From Actinacidiphila yeochonensis CN732 (GTDB lineage: Bacteria > Actinomycetota > Actinomycetes > Streptomycetales > Streptomycetaceae), in assembly GCF_000745345.1 (NCBI RefSeq), contig NZ_JQNR01000005.1, positions 4,216,001 to 4,280,000 of the forward strand: 64,000 bases of DNA, written 5' to 3'. Position numbers and translations under genes: made by a program. Each line of letters opens with the position of its first letter. The first letter of the stretch is position 1. The notes below the pieces were generated by a model. The model searched no databases and was not told the DNA's origin. It saw only the letters and a program-made list of their open reading frames with translations. Below are positions 25,498 through 34,057 of the stretch, in pieces.

Positions 25498-25851
25498 GTG
25501 CGGGCGGAATCGGGCGACGGGGCCGGGGAGCTCGGCCACGGTGGAGCGCGGCTGACGTCGGCGGACCTGGGCGCGCCCCTGGGTGAGCGGGCCACCCTGG
25601 TGCAGTTCTCCACGGCTTTCTGCGCCCCCTGCCGCGCCACCCGGCGGGTGCTGCGGGAGGTCGCCGCGATGGTGGACGGCGTCCGCCACGTCGAGGTCGA
25701 CGCGGAGGCGCGCCTGGAGCTGGTGCGGCGGCTGGAAGTGCGCAGGACGCCGACCGTCCTGGTGCTCGACGCGGGCGGGGCGGTGGTGCGCCGGGCCGCC
25801 GGCCAGCCCCGCCGCGCGGACGTGATCGCCGCTCTGGGTGCCGCCGTGTGA
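25498..25851 (+). CDS. Thioredoxin-family protein
   Basis: The 117-residue protein has a thioredoxin fold with the redox motif STAFCAPCRATRRVL (Cys near residues 42 and 45; CAPC rather than the common CGPC) and the cis-proline loop RRTPTVLVL. It would act in cytoplasmic thiol-disulfide exchange; no signal peptide is seen. The GTG at 25498 follows GGAGG. Upstream in-frame codons give only a basic, low-complexity extension and are rejected. Its stop is nine bases before a run of ten 8-bp tandem repeats. Confidence 0.85.
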   Translation: MRAESGDGAGELGHGGARLTSADLGAPLGERATLVQFSTAFCAPCRATRRVLREVAAMVDGVRHVEVDAEARLELVRRLEVRRTPTVLVLDAGGAVVRRAAGQPRRADVIAALGAAV

Positions 25852-25860
25852 GGTCCTGCC

Positions 25861-25945
25861 GGTGCGGTGGTGCGGTGGTGCGGTGGTGCGGTGGTGCGGT
25901 GGTGCGGTGGTGCGGTGGTGCGGTGGTGCGGTGGTGCGGTGGTGC
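25861..25945. repeat. 8-bp tandem repeat (GGTGCGGT), ten perfect units
   Basis: Ten perfect consecutive GGTGCGGT units occupy 25861-25940, followed by a partial unit to 25945. The array starts nine bases after the thioredoxin stop. Because 8 is not a multiple of 3, reading it gives different repetitive peptides in every frame, none plausible. Confidence 0.95.
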
Positions 25946-26116
25946 TCCCGGTGTGACGGTGCTTGCAGCGGCTGACGCACCCTTGACGTCAGGCCGTGAT
26001 GATCGTCAGATTGAGCAGACGTCCCCGGACCCCTGTCCGCGCGCTCCGGCCCGCAACGGCGCCCCGGGGAGCCGAGTGACCGCGCCGGCATCCCTACCGC
26101 CCGCCCAAGGACCCAT

Positions 26117-26734
26117 GTGAGCGCCCAGTCTGACCGCGTCTCGGCCCGTCCCCACCGCGCCCCCTCCGGCGCCCCGGCGCCGGAGGGCTCCGTGCCGCCC
26201 GTCGAGGCCCCCGGCACGCTCGACGCGGGTGTGTTCCGGTCCGTCTTCCGGCGGCACGCCGCCGGGGTCGCCGTCGTCACCGCCCAGGGACCCGCCGGCC
26301 CGGCCGGTTTCACCGCCACCTCGCTCACCTCGGTGGCGGCCGATCCGCCGCTGTTCTCCTTCGGCGTCAGCGTGCGCTCCTCCTGCTGGCCGACGTTCTC
26401 CGCGGCCTCGTACGTGGCGGTCCACGTCCTCGGCGCCCACCAGCAGGAGACGGCCGCGCTCTTCGCCCGCTCCGGCGCCGACCGGTTCGGCGCCCCGACC
26501 GTCTGGGCGCCCGGTCCGCACGGGGTTCCGCTCCTGGAGGGGGCCGCGGCGTGGCTGGTGGGCCGGGTGGCCGCGCTGGTGCCGGCCGGCGATCACCGGA
26601 TCGTCGTGGCCGAGGCGGTGGCCGGCGACCCGCACGGCCCCGGCGGCCCGCTGCTCTACCACCAGGGTGCCTACCACCGGCTCCCCGACCCGTCCGCCCC
26701 CGTCCCCGCCCAGCGGTCGACCGGCGCGGTGTGA
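26117..26734 (+). CDS. Flavin reductase (FMN-binding split barrel)
   Basis: The 205-residue protein matches the flavin reductase-like domain that uses NAD(P)H to reduce FMN or FAD, often supplying a two-component monooxygenase. Marks are FRSVFRRHAAGVAVVTAQGP near the start of the fold, GFTATSLTSVAADPPLFSFG (the flavin-binding TxTSxTSVSxDPPL-like stretch) and the histidine of YHQGAYHRL at the C terminus. A Pro/Ala-rich N-terminal extension of about 35 residues precedes the domain. The start is GTG 26117. No partner monooxygenase is adjacent. Confidence 0.88.
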   Translation: MSAQSDRVSARPHRAPSGAPAPEGSVPPVEAPGTLDAGVFRSVFRRHAAGVAVVTAQGPAGPAGFTATSLTSVAADPPLFSFGVSVRSSCWPTFSAASYVAVHVLGAHQQETAALFARSGADRFGAPTVWAPGPHGVPLLEGAAAWLVGRVAALVPAGDHRIVVAEAVAGDPHGPGGPLLYHQGAYHRLPDPSAPVPAQRSTGAV

Positions 26735-27083
26735 CGCCCGGAGCCACCCGGCCGAACGCGGCGCGCGCCTGTCCCCCCGGCGGGCCGGGGGCGGTGTGTC
26801 TCCGACCGCCGCCGGGCGTCTCGCAGGTCACAGTGCAAGAGCGGCGCGGACGGGTAGGCTCCCTCTCGTACTGGTGAGTAATATATTCGCCGGTGCGGTT
26901 GCCGTGCCCCGGCCGGAAACCGTCCCACCGGCGAATATGCTGCCCTTCCGGGGTCCGCCCCGGGGTGTGCGCCGGGGTCCGCGGCCGTGGTCGGGACGGA
27001 GTCCGGGGCGCTTCCGGCGGCAGGGGCCGGGCGGTTGGACGAAGACGTGCAGACGTGCAGAACGACGCAGTAGGAGAGCTGGC
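26735..27083. promoter_or_regulatory. etfB upstream region with a 13-bp inverted repeat
   Basis: ATATTCGCCGGTG (26883-26895) is matched by its exact complement CACCGGCGAATAT (26926-26938), separated by 30 bp. TAGGCT near 26852-26857 could be a -10 element. The perfect, widely spaced arms in an otherwise GC-rich leader about 150 bp before etfB suggest either a two-site operator with looping or an RNA stem in the leader. Confidence 0.5.
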
Positions 27084-27869
27084 GTGAGTCTGAGGATCGT
27101 AGTCGCAGTGAAGTACGTGCCTGACGCCACCGGCGACCGCCATTTCGCGGAGGACCTGACCACCGATCGCGACGCGGTGGACGGGCTGCTGTCGGAGCTG
27201 GACGAGTACGCGGTGGAGCAGGCCCTGCAGATCGCCGAGGCTGTCGGCGACGCCGAGGTCACGGCGGTGACGGTGGGTCCGGAGGACGCCCGCGGCGCGG
27301 TGCTCAAGGCGCTGCAGATGGGTGCCGCCAAGGGCGTGCACGTGGAGGATGACGCGCTGCACGGTACGGACGTCATCGGGACCTCTCTGGTGCTGGCCAA
27401 GGCGATCGAGCACGTGGGCTTCGACCTGGTGGTCACCGGTATGGCGTCGACGGACGGTACGGCGGGCGTGGTGCCGGCGCTGCTGGCCGAGCGGCTCGGT
27501 GTTCCGCAGGTGACGCTGCTGTCCCAGGTCGGTGTCGCCGAGGGCAAGGTCGTCGGGCGGCGGGACGGCGACACGGCGAGCGAGGAGCTGGAGGCGGCGC
27601 TGCCGGCCTTGGTGTCCGTCACCGACCAGTCGGGTGAGGCCCGTTACCCGTCGTTCAAGGGCATCATGGGCGCGAAGAAGAAGCCGCTGGAGAGCCTGGA
27701 CCTGTCCGACCTGGGTGTCGAGGCATCGGAGGTCGGCCTGGCCGCCGCGTGGACGGCCGTCGACGACGCGACCGCGCGTCCGGCCCGTACCGCCGGCACG
27801 ATCGTGAAGGACGAGGGCGAGGGCGGCAGGCAGCTGGCCGAGTTCCTGGCCTCGCAGAAGTTCGTCTGA
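27084..27869 (+). CDS. etfB: Electron transfer flavoprotein beta subunit
   Basis: The 261-residue product is ETF-beta, the AMP-binding subunit that with ETF-alpha takes electrons from acyl-CoA and other dehydrogenases and passes them to ETF-quinone oxidoreductase. The opening MSLRIVVAVKYVPDATGDR, the ALQIAEAVGDAEVTAVTVGP strand and VVTGMASTDGTAGVVPALLAE (the ETF-beta signature with AMP contact) are canonical, and YPSFKGIMGAKKKP is the usual C-terminal motif. The GTG at 27084 follows TAGGAG. etfA follows after 91 bp. Confidence 0.96.
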   Translation: MSLRIVVAVKYVPDATGDRHFAEDLTTDRDAVDGLLSELDEYAVEQALQIAEAVGDAEVTAVTVGPEDARGAVLKALQMGAAKGVHVEDDALHGTDVIGTSLVLAKAIEHVGFDLVVTGMASTDGTAGVVPALLAERLGVPQVTLLSQVGVAEGKVVGRRDGDTASEELEAALPALVSVTDQSGEARYPSFKGIMGAKKKPLESLDLSDLGVEASEVGLAAAWTAVDDATARPARTAGTIVKDEGEGGRQLAEFLASQKFV

Positions 27870-27960
27870 GCCTGCGCGGAGCCCTCCGCCGGCCGCGAGC
27901 AGGCGGCCGGGGCACCAGCGCAGACGCCCGCACACACCTTTCCGCAGGAGACAGATTCCC

Positions 27961-28923
27961 ATGGCTGAAGTCCTCGTCTACGTCGACCACGCGGACGGCG
28001 CCGTCCGCAAGCCGACCCTCGAACTGCTCACCCTGGCCCGCCGGATCGGCGACCCGGTCGCCGTCCACCTCGGCCCCGGCGCGCAGGAGGCCGCCAAGGT
28101 GCTCGGCGAGCACGGCGCGGTCCGGGTGCTGGCCGCCGACGCCCCGGAGTTCTCGGACTACCTGGTCGTCCCCAAGGTCGACGCGCTGCAGGCCGCGGCC
28201 CAGGCCGTCCAGCCCGCCGCGATCCTGGTGCCGTCCTCCGGCGAGGGCAAGGAGATCGCCGCCCGCCTGGCGCTGCGCCTGGGCTCGGGGATCATCACCG
28301 ACGCGGTGGACGTGACCGCCGGAGACGACGGCCCGGTCGCCACCCAGTCGGCGTTCGCCGCCGCGTTCACCACCCGCTCCCGTGTCACCCGCGGGGTGCC
28401 CGTGATCACCGTCAAGCCCAACTCGGCCCCGGTGCAGGCCGCTCCCGCCGCCGGCGCGGTCGAGGCGCTCCAGGTCGCCTTCGGCGAGCTGGCCACCGGC
28501 ACCAAGGTGGTCTCCCGCACCCCGCGCGCCTCCACCGGGCGCCCCGAGCTCACCGAGGCGGCGATCGTGGTCTCCGGCGGCCGCGGCGTCAACGGGGCGG
28601 AGAACTTCTCCCTCATCGAGGAGCTCGCCGACTCCCTCGGCGCGGCCGTGGGCGCCTCCCGCGCCGCCGTGGACGCCGGCTGGTACCCGCACAGCAACCA
28701 GGTCGGCCAGACCGGCAAGACGGTCTCCCCGCAGCTCTACATCGCCAACGGCATCTCCGGCGCCATCCAGCACCGCGCCGGCATGCAGACCTCCAAGACC
28801 ATCGTCGCGGTCAACAAGGACGCCGAAGCCCCGATCTTCGACCTCGTCGACTACGGCGTCGTCGGCGACCTCTTCCAGGTCGTTCCCCAGCTCACCGCCG
28901 AGATCAAGGCCCGCAAGGGCTGA
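27961..28923 (+). CDS. etfA: Electron transfer flavoprotein alpha subunit
   Basis: The 320-residue product is ETF-alpha, which binds FAD. The C-terminal FAD domain is complete: [20 protein letters not shown], then [40 protein letters not shown], and [20 protein letters not shown]. It forms a heterodimer with the upstream EtfB. The ATG at 27961 is preceded by a GGAGA site. A strong hairpin after the stop closes the operon. fixC/fixX-like partners are not in the window. Confidence 0.96.
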   Translation: MAEVLVYVDHADGAVRKPTLELLTLARRIGDPVAVHLGPGAQEAAKVLGEHGAVRVLAADAPEFSDYLVVPKVDALQAAAQAVQPAAILVPSSGEGKEIAARLALRLGSGIITDAVDVTAGDDGPVATQSAFAAAFTTRSRVTRGVPVITVKPNSAPVQAAPAAGAVEALQVAFGELATGTKVVSRTPRASTGRPELTEAAIVVSGGRGVNGAENFSLIEELADSLGAAVGASRAAVDAGWYPHSNQVGQTGKTVSPQLYIANGISGAIQHRAGMQTSKTIVAVNKDAEAPIFDLVDYGVVGDLFQVVPQLTAEIKARKG

Positions 28924-28945
28924 ACCACCCCGACCCGGACCACAC

Positions 28946-28978
28946 CAGGCCCCCGCGCACCCCCGGCGCGGGGGCCTG
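28946..28978 (+). terminator. Terminator after etfA
   Basis: A perfect 13-bp stem (CAGGCCCCCGCGC with GCGCGGGGGCCTG) with a 7-base loop lies 23 bases past the etfA stop. Confidence 0.8.
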
Positions 28979-29070
28979 ACACGTCACCGGCGGCGCGGCG
29001 AGGCCCCGTTGACCCCCGCGCCCGCCACGGCTAGCTTGCGCGTCATCGGACTGCCGAACCGGAGGTGCGG

Positions 29071-30327
29071 ATGCCGGCCGTGACGACGCTCGCGGACGCC
29101 GTACGCGCGCGGATCGGCGCCTCGCTGGCCGCCACCGACGCGGAACTCGCCCGCAGGTACCCCGGGGAGCCCGCCGTCCGGCAGCCGGTGCACACCGTCT
29201 ACGTCCCGGCCGGCGCCTTCACCCCGACCACCACCCGGGAGTGGGGCGCGGCCGCCCTCGGCGCCCTGGACGCCCACGCGCCCGACGCACAGGCCCTGGG
29301 CGCCGCGCTCGGCCTCGACGCCGTCCACGCCGGCGAGATCCACGACCGTGTCCGGGCCAAACTGCGCGCGGAGCCGGTGGAGGACCTGCGGATCGACTTC
29401 GAGGACGGCTACGGCCGGCGCCCCGACGCCGAGGAGGACGCCGCCGCGCTCGCGGCAGCCCGCGCCGTGGCGGCCGCTGCCGCCGACGGCACCGCGCCCC
29501 CCTGCGTCGGCATCCGGGTCAAGGGCATGGAGGCCGACGTCCGGGACCGCGGAATCCGCACCCTGGACCTTTTCCTGACCGCGCTCCTGGACGCCGGGCC
29601 GCTGCCCACCGGGCTGGTGCTCACCCTGCCCAAGGTGACCTTCCCGGCACAGGCGGCGGCGATGGCCGAGGTGTGCGCGCAGTTCGAGCAGGCCGCCGGG
29701 CTGCCCGCGGGCCGTCTCGGCTTCGAGATACAGATCGAGACGACCCAGGCGGTCGTGGGCCCCGACGGCACCGCGACCGTGCCCCGGCTGCTGGAGGCCG
29801 CCGGCGGGCGGGTGACCGCGCTGCACTACGGCACCTTCGACTACAGCGCCGCCTGCGGGGTGAGCGCGGCCCACCAGTCGCCCGACCACCCGGCGGCCGA
29901 CCACGCCAAGGCGGTCATGCAGGCCGCGGCGGCCGGTACCGGCGTGCGGCTGAGCGACGGTTCGACCAACGTCCTTCCGGTCGGCACCGCCGCCCAGGTG
30001 CGCACCGCCTGGCGGCACCACTACGGGCTGGTGCGCCGCTCTCTGGCCCGCGCCTACTACCAGGGCTGGGACATGCACCCAGGGCACCTGGTCAGCCGCT
30101 ACGCCGCCACCTACGCCTTCTACCGGGAGGGCCTGGACGCCGCTGCCGCCCGGCTGGCCGCCTACACCGCCGGCGTGTCCGGCGGCGTGCTCGACGAACC
30201 GGCCACCGCCCGGGCGCTCAGCGGCCACCTGCTGCGCGGCCTGGACTGCGGCGCCGTCGACCTCGCCGAGGTCACCGGCCGTACCGGCCTCGCCCGCGTC
30301 GATCTCGACGCCCTCGCCGGACGCTGA
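29071..30327 (+). CDS. HpcH/HpaI aldolase / citrate-lyase family protein (DUF6986-like)
   Basis: The 418-residue protein belongs to the phosphoenolpyruvate/pyruvate-domain TIM-barrel superfamily next to citrate lyase beta and malyl-CoA lyase. Recognisable are QPVHTVYVPAGAFTPTTTRE, DLRIDFEDGYGRRPDAEEDA (acidic metal-binding stretch), LVLTLPKVTFPAQ, LGFEIQIETTQAV and HYGTFDYSAACGVSAAHQS. The last two resemble the catalytic barrel strands of malate-synthase/lyase relatives. Reaction and substrate are unknown. The ATG at 29071 follows GGAGG; an in-frame GTG at 29065 lies too close to that site. It is a single gene with its own promoter region after the etfA terminator. Confidence 0.8.
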   Translation: MPAVTTLADAVRARIGASLAATDAELARRYPGEPAVRQPVHTVYVPAGAFTPTTTREWGAAALGALDAHAPDAQALGAALGLDAVHAGEIHDRVRAKLRAEPVEDLRIDFEDGYGRRPDAEEDAAALAAARAVAAAAADGTAPPCVGIRVKGMEADVRDRGIRTLDLFLTALLDAGPLPTGLVLTLPKVTFPAQAAAMAEVCAQFEQAAGLPAGRLGFEIQIETTQAVVGPDGTATVPRLLEAAGGRVTALHYGTFDYSAACGVSAAHQSPDHPAADHAKAVMQAAAAGTGVRLSDGSTNVLPVGTAAQVRTAWRHHYGLVRRSLARAYYQGWDMHPGHLVSRYAATYAFYREGLDAAAARLAAYTAGVSGGVLDEPATARALSGHLLRGLDCGAVDLAEVTGRTGLARVDLDALAGR

Positions 30328-30401
30328 TCACCCTGCCGCGCCGACGAACCGCGACCGCCTCCCCGCTGACGGCGCCTCAGCCGGGTGCCCCGGGCACCCG
30401 G

Positions 30402-31427
30402 TCAGCGGGCCGGAGGGATCTCGCCCGAACCGCGCTCGATCAGCCGCACCGGAAGCTCCACCCGGCTCGGCTCCGCCGCCGCCACGCCGTCCAGCCGGCG
30501 GAAGAGCTGCTGCGCGGCGCTGCGGCCCAGCCCTCCGGCGTCCTGAGCCACCACCGTCACCGGCGGGTCCAGCAGATCGGCGAGCTCGAAGTCGTCGAAG
30601 CCCACCAGCGCCACCGGGTCGGGGCGTCCGGACAGCACCCGCACGGCCGTGACCGTGACCCGGTTGTTGCCCGCGAAGAGCGCCGTCACCGGCTCGGGGC
30701 CGGAGAGCATCACGTCCAGGGCCGCCCGGACCCGGTCGGGCGTGGTGGGGCCCATCGCGTACCACTCCGGGCGCACCGTGAGGCCCGCCGCGGCCATCGC
30801 CTCCCGGTAGCCGCGCAGCCGCTCGCCGGCCGTGTGGATGCCCGGCTGGTCCCCGATGAACCCGATCCTGCGGTGCCCGTGCGCGATCAGGTGCGCGACG
30901 CCCAACCGGGTGCCGCCGGCGTTGTCGCTGAGGACCATGTCCGCGTCCAGCCGGCCGGCGGGCCGGTCGACGAACACGGTGGCCACCCCGGCCGCTATCT
31001 CCGGCACCAGGTAGCGGTGGTCCTCGCCGGCCGGCACCACGACCAGGCCGTCCACCCGGCGCGCGCAGAAGGCCAGCACCAACTCCTGCTCCCGGCGCGG
31101 GTCCTCCGCGCTCGACCCGGTGAACAGCAGCGCCCCGTGCGAGCGGGCCACGTCCTCCACCGCCCTGCTGAGAATCGCGTAGAACGGGTCGGCGAGGTCC
31201 TCCAGAACCAGCCCGACGCTGGCCGTTCGGCGGGTCCGCAGCAGCCGCGCGCTGTCGTTGCGCCGGAAGCCGAGGGCGTCGATGGCGGCCTGGACCCGGG
31301 CGGCGGTCTCCGGGGTCACGCCCGGCTCCTCGTTCACCACACGCGACACCGTCTTGAGGCCGACACCCGCACGGGCGGCGACGTCCTTCATGGTGGGGCG
31401 GGGCGTATGTCCTGGTGTCTGGGTCAC
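30402..31427 (-). CDS. LacI-family transcriptional repressor
   Basis: The 341-residue regulator has a LacI helix-turn-helix and hinge (MKDVAARAGVGLKTVSRVVN, about residues 13-32) and a periplasmic-binding-like effector domain (ASVGLVLEDLADPFYAILSR onward, with GFDDFELADLLDPPVTVVAQ near the end). LacI proteins of this kind sense sugars. It is divergent from a ROK kinase gene, and the 142-bp interval carries a perfect palindrome GACAACGTTGTC. It therefore most likely controls the kinase and itself. The start is taken at GTG 31427; the family sometimes starts at the internal ATG of MKDVA. Confidence 0.93.
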   Translation of the reverse strand: MTQTPGHTPRPTMKDVAARAGVGLKTVSRVVNEEPGVTPETAARVQAAIDALGFRRNDSARLLRTRRTASVGLVLEDLADPFYAILSRAVEDVARSHGALLFTGSSAEDPRREQELVLAFCARRVDGLVVVPAGEDHRYLVPEIAAGVATVFVDRPAGRLDADMVLSDNAGGTRLGVAHLIAHGHRRIGFIGDQPGIHTAGERLRGYREAMAAAGLTVRPEWYAMGPTTPDRVRAALDVMLSGPEPVTALFAGNNRVTVTAVRVLSGRPDPVALVGFDDFELADLLDPPVTVVAQDAGGLGRSAAQQLFRRLDGVAAAEPSRVELPVRLIERGSGEIPPAR

Positions 31428-31457
31428 GGTGGTCAGTATTCCTTGAAGCCCGAGATG

Positions 31458-31469
31458 GACAACGTTGTC
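31458..31469. promoter_or_regulatory. LacI-type operator between the repressor and ROK kinase genes
   Basis: GACAACGTTGTC is a perfect 12-bp palindrome with the central CG step typical of LacI-family operators. It lies 31 bp from the repressor start and about 100 bp before the kinase start. Confidence 0.65.
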
Positions 31470-31569
31470 ACGACAAGCGAGACTATCCCCAGGCACCGCT
31501 GTGCCGAAACACCCGACCCGGTGCCGTAGCGGCGTACCGCGGACGACGATTGAAGGAGATACTGCGGCA

Positions 31570-32538
31570 ATGCACCCACACGGCGCGACCGGTCCACTCG
31601 TGGCCGCACTGGACATCGGCGGCACCAAGATCGCCGGCGCGCTCGTCGACGCCGAGGGACGGCTGCTGGCACGTGCGCTGCGGCCCACCCCGCCGGGCGG
31701 CGACGGGGAGAGCGTCATGGCCGCCGTCGGGGAGGTCCTCGGCGAGCTGCGGGCCGCGCCCGGATGGCCGGAGGCGGTCGCGGTCGGCATCGGCAGCGCG
31801 GGGCCCGTGGACGCGGTGCGGGGGACCGTCAGCCCGGTCAACGTGCCCGGATGGCGGGACTTCCCGCTCGTGTCCCGGGTCCAGGAGGCGGCGGGCGGCC
31901 TGCCGGTGGTCCTCGCCGGCGACGGTGTGGCCATGACGGCGGCCGAGCACTGGCAGGGCGCGGCCCGCGGCTACGACAACGCGCTGTGCATGGTCGTCTC
32001 CACCGGCGTCGGCGGCGGGCTGGTGCTCGGCGGGTCCCTGCTGCCCGGGCCGACCGGCAACGCCGGCCACATCGGGCACATCAGCGTCGACCTCGACGGC
32101 GACCTGTGCCCCTGCGGCTCGCGCGGCTGCGTGGAGCGGATCGCCAGCGGGCCGAACATCGCCCGGCGGGCCGTTGAGACGGGCTGGCGGCCGGCGGACG
32201 GCGTCGCCGCGACGGCCGCCGCGGTGGCCGAGTCCGCGCGGGCCGGCGACCCGGTCGCGGTGGCCTCCTTCGACCGCGCGGCACAGGCGCTCGCCGCCGG
32301 CATAGCCGCCACGGCCACCCTGGTGGAGATCCAGGTGGCCGTCATCGGCGGCGGCGTGTCCGCGGCCGGCCCGCTGCTGTTCGACCCCCTTCGCGAGCAC
32401 CTGCGGCGCTACGCCACCCTCTCCTTCGCCGCCGGCGTGGAGGTGGTCCCGGCCAAGCTCGGCACGGACGCGGGTCTGGTCGGGGCTGCTGCGGCGGCGG
32501 CATCGGCCCTCCAGCTGTTCACCCTCGCCGCGGCCTGA
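31570..32538 (+). CDS. ROK-family sugar kinase (glucokinase-like)
   Basis: The 322-residue protein is a ROK kinase. It has ALDIGGTKIAGALVDAEGRL (phosphate-1 loop), VAVGIGSAGPVDAVRGTV, VSTGVGGGLVLGGSLLPGPT, GHIGHISVDLDGDLCPCGSR and the zinc-binding CPCGSRGCVERIASG motif (CxCGxxGCxE). Members phosphorylate glucose, fructose, N-acetylmannosamine or related sugars. The exact sugar cannot be read. The ATG at 31570 is preceded by GAAGGAGA. The divergent LacI gene and the palindrome between them indicate sugar-responsive control. Confidence 0.92.
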   Translation: MHPHGATGPLVAALDIGGTKIAGALVDAEGRLLARALRPTPPGGDGESVMAAVGEVLGELRAAPGWPEAVAVGIGSAGPVDAVRGTVSPVNVPGWRDFPLVSRVQEAAGGLPVVLAGDGVAMTAAEHWQGAARGYDNALCMVVSTGVGGGLVLGGSLLPGPTGNAGHIGHISVDLDGDLCPCGSRGCVERIASGPNIARRAVETGWRPADGVAATAAAVAESARAGDPVAVASFDRAAQALAAGIAATATLVEIQVAVIGGGVSAAGPLLFDPLREHLRRYATLSFAAGVEVVPAKLGTDAGLVGAAAAAASALQLFTLAAA

Positions 32539-32816
32539 CGGCTCGGCGACCGGGGCGCTGACCAGGCTTTCAGCGGAGGCGTGGTGGGCGACCCGGGGGC
32601 GCGACCGGCCTCCCAGGGGAGGCGGTTCGCGCCCCGGGGAGCGCGGGAAGCCCCTCAGCTCATCAGCCCCTCAGCTCATCGGATCACCCGCTGTGCGGGG
32701 CGACCTTGGCGTGGCCGCGACGAGCGAGAGCCTTGCCGCGAGGGCCCTTACGGCGCGGGTCGGCTCGCCGCCGGGCCCGCCGGCCGTCGGCGCGCTGCCG
32801 GCGGCGGCAGGCCGGT
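32539..32816. other. Intergenic region with a 16-bp tandem repeat
   Basis: AGCCCCTCAGCTCATC is repeated head-to-tail at 32649-32664 and 32665-32680. No gene is apparent between the convergent kinase and ROK repressor genes. Confidence 0.55.
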
Positions 32817-34040
32817 TCAGCCGCCCAGGGCGGCCAGGGGGTCGTCGAGGACCGGCTGCCAGGCCAGTTCGGCCGCGCCCACCAGGCTGTTGTGGTCGAG
32901 CGCGCAGGCCAGCAGCGGGACGCTCCCGCTGCGTCCCCACAGGCTCCGATCGGCCACCACCGCGCGCAGCCGCTCGGGGTCGGCGTCCAGGAGGTGCCGG
33001 TGCAGGCCGCCCAGCAGGACGCGGTCCGGGTTGAGGACGTTCACCAGCCCCGCCAGGCCCGCCCCCAGACGGTCGATCAGCACGTGCGCCGCACCGCGGA
33101 CCGCCGGATCGGCGTACTGCGTGCGCAGCAGGTCGGCGGCCTGCCGGAGCAGGGAGACCTCGGGCCCTGCCGGGCGCCCGGCCGCCTCCAGGAAGGCCAG
33201 CGGGTCCGTCTCGATGTCCAGGCAGCCGCGCGAACCGCAGTGGCAGGGCCGCCCGTCGGGTACGACGGTCAGGTGGCCCACCTCCAGGGCGAGCCCGGCG
33301 CTGCCGGTGTGCAGCCGCCCGTCCAGGACCAGGGCGCCGCCCACTCCGCGGTGGCCCGACGCGACCACCAGCAGGTGCTGGGCGTCCTGCCCTGCGCCGT
33401 GGCGGTGCTCGGCCAGGGCGGCGACGTTGACGTCGTTGCCCACGAAGCAGGGAACCGGACGGCCGTCCGGCCCCAGGACCCCGGTCCGGGCCACCTGCTC
33501 GGTGAGGATGCGCAGAACGGGCGCGCCCGCCGGCCAGGCCAGGTGGAGGGGGTTGAGGGCGGTCCCCTCGGGCTCGGCGATCGCCGAGGGCACCGCGAGC
33601 CCGGCGCCCACGCACACCCGCCCGTGCGCTCCGAGCAGTTCCGCGCCCGCCCGCACCACCTCGCCCAGCACCTGGGCGGGGTCGGCCGATACGGTCGTGC
33701 ACCCGGGGGCGGTGGCCACGATCCCGCCTCCGAGGCCGACCAGCGCCGCGCGGAAGCCGTCGGAGTGCACTTGCAGAGCGAGAGCGACCGGACCGTCGGG
33801 TGCGACGTCCAGCCGGTGCGAGGGACGCCCCTGGGCACCCGAAGGACCGTTCGGCCGCGTGTCGACCTTGATCAGGCCGAGCGCCTCCAGTTCGGCCGCC
33901 ACGGCCCCGGCCGTCGCACGGGTGACGCCGAGTTCCGCCGTGAGCAGCGCGCGCGTCGCGGCGCGGCCTGTGTGCACCAGGCCGAGGGCCGGGCCGAGGG
34001 CACCGCGACCGCGCTCAAGCCTTGTCCGAGTCTGTGTCAC
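32817..34040 (-). CDS. ROK-family transcriptional regulator
   Basis: The 407-residue protein combines an N-terminal winged helix (TRALLTAELGVTRATAGAVA, about residues 29-48) with a ROK sugar-kinase-like domain (VALALQVHSDGFRAALVGLG, VVASGHRGVGGALVLDGRLH and the zinc motif CHCGSRGCLDIETD). Such NagC/XylR-type repressors sense a sugar or sugar phosphate. The start is 34040; the preceding gene runs the opposite way only 17 bp upstream, and that gene's promoter overlaps the first codons here. Regulation of that MFS transporter is therefore strongly suggested. Confidence 0.92.
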   Translation of the reverse strand: MTQTRTRLERGRGALGPALGLVHTGRAATRALLTAELGVTRATAGAVAAELEALGLIKVDTRPNGPSGAQGRPSHRLDVAPDGPVALALQVHSDGFRAALVGLGGGIVATAPGCTTVSADPAQVLGEVVRAGAELLGAHGRVCVGAGLAVPSAIAEPEGTALNPLHLAWPAGAPVLRILTEQVARTGVLGPDGRPVPCFVGNDVNVAALAEHRHGAGQDAQHLLVVASGHRGVGGALVLDGRLHTGSAGLALEVGHLTVVPDGRPCHCGSRGCLDIETDPLAFLEAAGRPAGPEVSLLRQAADLLRTQYADPAVRGAAHVLIDRLGAGLAGLVNVLNPDRVLLGGLHRHLLDADPERLRAVVADRSLWGRSGSVPLLACALDHNSLVGAAELAWQPVLDDPLAALGG

Positions 34041-34051
34041 CGCTCTATTCT
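34022..34051 (+). promoter_or_regulatory. MFS promoter overlapping the ROK repressor start
   Basis: TTGTCC (34022-34027) and TATTCT (34046-34051) with an 18-bp spacer lie across the first codons of the leftward ROK gene. The GTG at 34058 falls at the expected transcription start, so the transporter mRNA is probably leaderless. Confidence 0.6.
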
Positions 34052-34057
34052 CACTTT

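Noticed and set aside
25848-26120. Repetitive peptide frame (VRWCGGAV type) across the 8-bp repeat
   Set aside because: It is only the translation of the tandem DNA repeat and changes completely with frame.
29241-31529. 762-aa plus-strand open frame across the aldolase and LacI genes
   Set aside because: It is Arg/Pro-rich shadow sequence of two genes with clear families in other frames.
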